From Dyadobacter sp. CY345 (GTDB taxonomy: Bacteria; Bacteroidota; Bacteroidia; Cytophagales; Spirosomataceae): a stretch of 64,000 nt of DNA. Each line of letters begins with the position of its first letter. Within the stretch, counting starts at the first letter, position 1. Below the pieces are notes generated by a model. The model was not told where the DNA came from, made no database searches, and saw nothing but the letters and a program-made list of their open reading frames with translations. Below are positions 63,667-64,000 of this stretch, piece by piece. The stretch covers positions 62,001 through 126,000 of the forward strand of contig NZ_JAKFFS010000006.1 of assembly GCF_021502725.1 (NCBI RefSeq), given 5' to 3'. The translations under genes and the position numbers were made by a program.

Positions 63667-64000
63667 TTACACTGAGCGCTCGCCATTTACTTTACTATCA
63701 AAAATACGATTTGCCAGAGACGTTGCTTCTTCGGTCACTTCTTTGGGATATCCATTTATTTCCAGAATTCTAATGGCATTCGTGTTACTTAAATTTCCGG
63801 GTTTGATCTTATAGTCAAAAACAATTTTTCCTTCCTTCACTATTTCGGTAAAATGATATAAAGAAAATCTATCCTTTAATAGCTCAGCCAGTTCCAGATC
63901 GTGCGTTGCTACAAACACAATATTATCACCCTTGTTCAAATAGGATAGAACCGCTTTACCAGAAGCAATCCGCTCGACAGTATTTGTTCCCTTAAACATT
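63667..64000 (-). CDS. MutS-family protein, C-terminal end (runs off right edge)
   Basis: About 111 codons of the C-terminus of a MutS-type ATPase. The first visible residues MFKGTNTVERI are the end of the Walker B/D-loop motif usually read DE(M/I/L)FKGTN. FVATHDLELAELL is the conserved His switch, followed by YHFTEIVKEGKIVFDYKIKPG. The ATG at 63999 is probably internal. The form (short C-terminal region, no smr domain) fits the MutS-related group of mismatch or recombination proteins rather than full mutS. Start and N-terminal domains are outside the window. Confidence 0.9.
   Translation of the reverse strand, partial: MFKGTNTVERIASGKAVLSYLNKGDNIVFVATHDLELAELLKDRFSLYHFTEIVKEGKIVFDYKIKPGNLSNTNAIRILEINGYPKEVTEEATSLANRIFDSKVNGERSV

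Noticed and set aside
1-64000. CRISPR arrays, insertion sequences and transposases
   Set aside because: No regularly spaced repeats and no transposase-like ORF were seen; the only recombinase is the tyrosine integrase.

Overview
The window looks like chromosomal DNA of a Cytophagales-type bacterium (phylum Bacteroidota), most like Dyadobacter or Spirosoma. The evidence is SusC/SusD pairs, FecI/FecR-type sigma and anti-sigma genes, LytS/LytTR two-component genes, DUF4249 next to a TonB receptor, a type IX secretion C-terminal domain, many lipoproteins, and promoters of the Bacteroidota form (TTTG, about 19 bases, TAnnTTTG). The genus is inferred from gene content only.

1-4.0 kb (all minus strand): a LytTR response regulator and a LytS-type histidine kinase, then a short unannotated 49-codon ORF shaped like a RiPP precursor (Thr/Ser-rich C-terminus with one Cys), then a receiver-like protein that has lost its phospho-acceptor Asp, then the first 412 codons of a LanB-type lanthipeptide dehydratase that runs off the left edge. 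This is the edge of a probable class I lanthipeptide-like cluster.

4.5-6.6 kb: two decaying genes, a frameshifted PorT-type barrel and a multiply broken DUF4369/TlpA thiol-disulfide oxidoreductase. 7.0-10.1 kb: a small integrative element or remnant (structured leader, ArdA antirestriction protein, excisionase-like HTH protein, a small domain protein, tyrosine recombinase, repeat array) beside tRNA-Lys(TTT) and tRNA-Leu(GAG).

10.6-21.4 kb: mostly single genes (cupin, hypothetical, aspartyl protease with PDZ domain, Bcr/CflA-type exporter, secreted sialate O-acetylesterase-like protein, exonuclease III) and a TonB receptor/DUF4249 pair. 21.7-31.2 kb: a six-gene minus-strand operon, SusC-SusD-DoxX-like-DoxX-like-SoxD-SoxC, which joins an outer-membrane uptake pair to a periplasmic sulfur dehydrogenase; it ends at a clear terminator.

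31.9-44.9 kb: a mannan or N-glycan type utilisation locus (ECF sigma factor, FecR, STN-containing SusC, SusD, GH92, GH125, then an MBL-fold hydrolase and a ThuA protein). 45.1-52.2 kb: HxlR regulator with divergent DoxX-like membrane protein and a palindromic operator, a receiver protein with a TPR histidine kinase, and a sigma/anti-sigma(HEAT)/DUF4097 operon. 52.5-56.7 kb: siderophore-type TonB receptor, PepSY membrane protein, small lipoprotein. 56.7-64 kb: AraC regulator with an epimerase-like protein, a pectinesterase, a detoxification-like operon (YceI, tautomerase, SDR, lumazine-binding-like, nitronate monooxygenase), a Crp/Fnr regulator, and the C-terminus of a MutS-family protein cut by the right edge.
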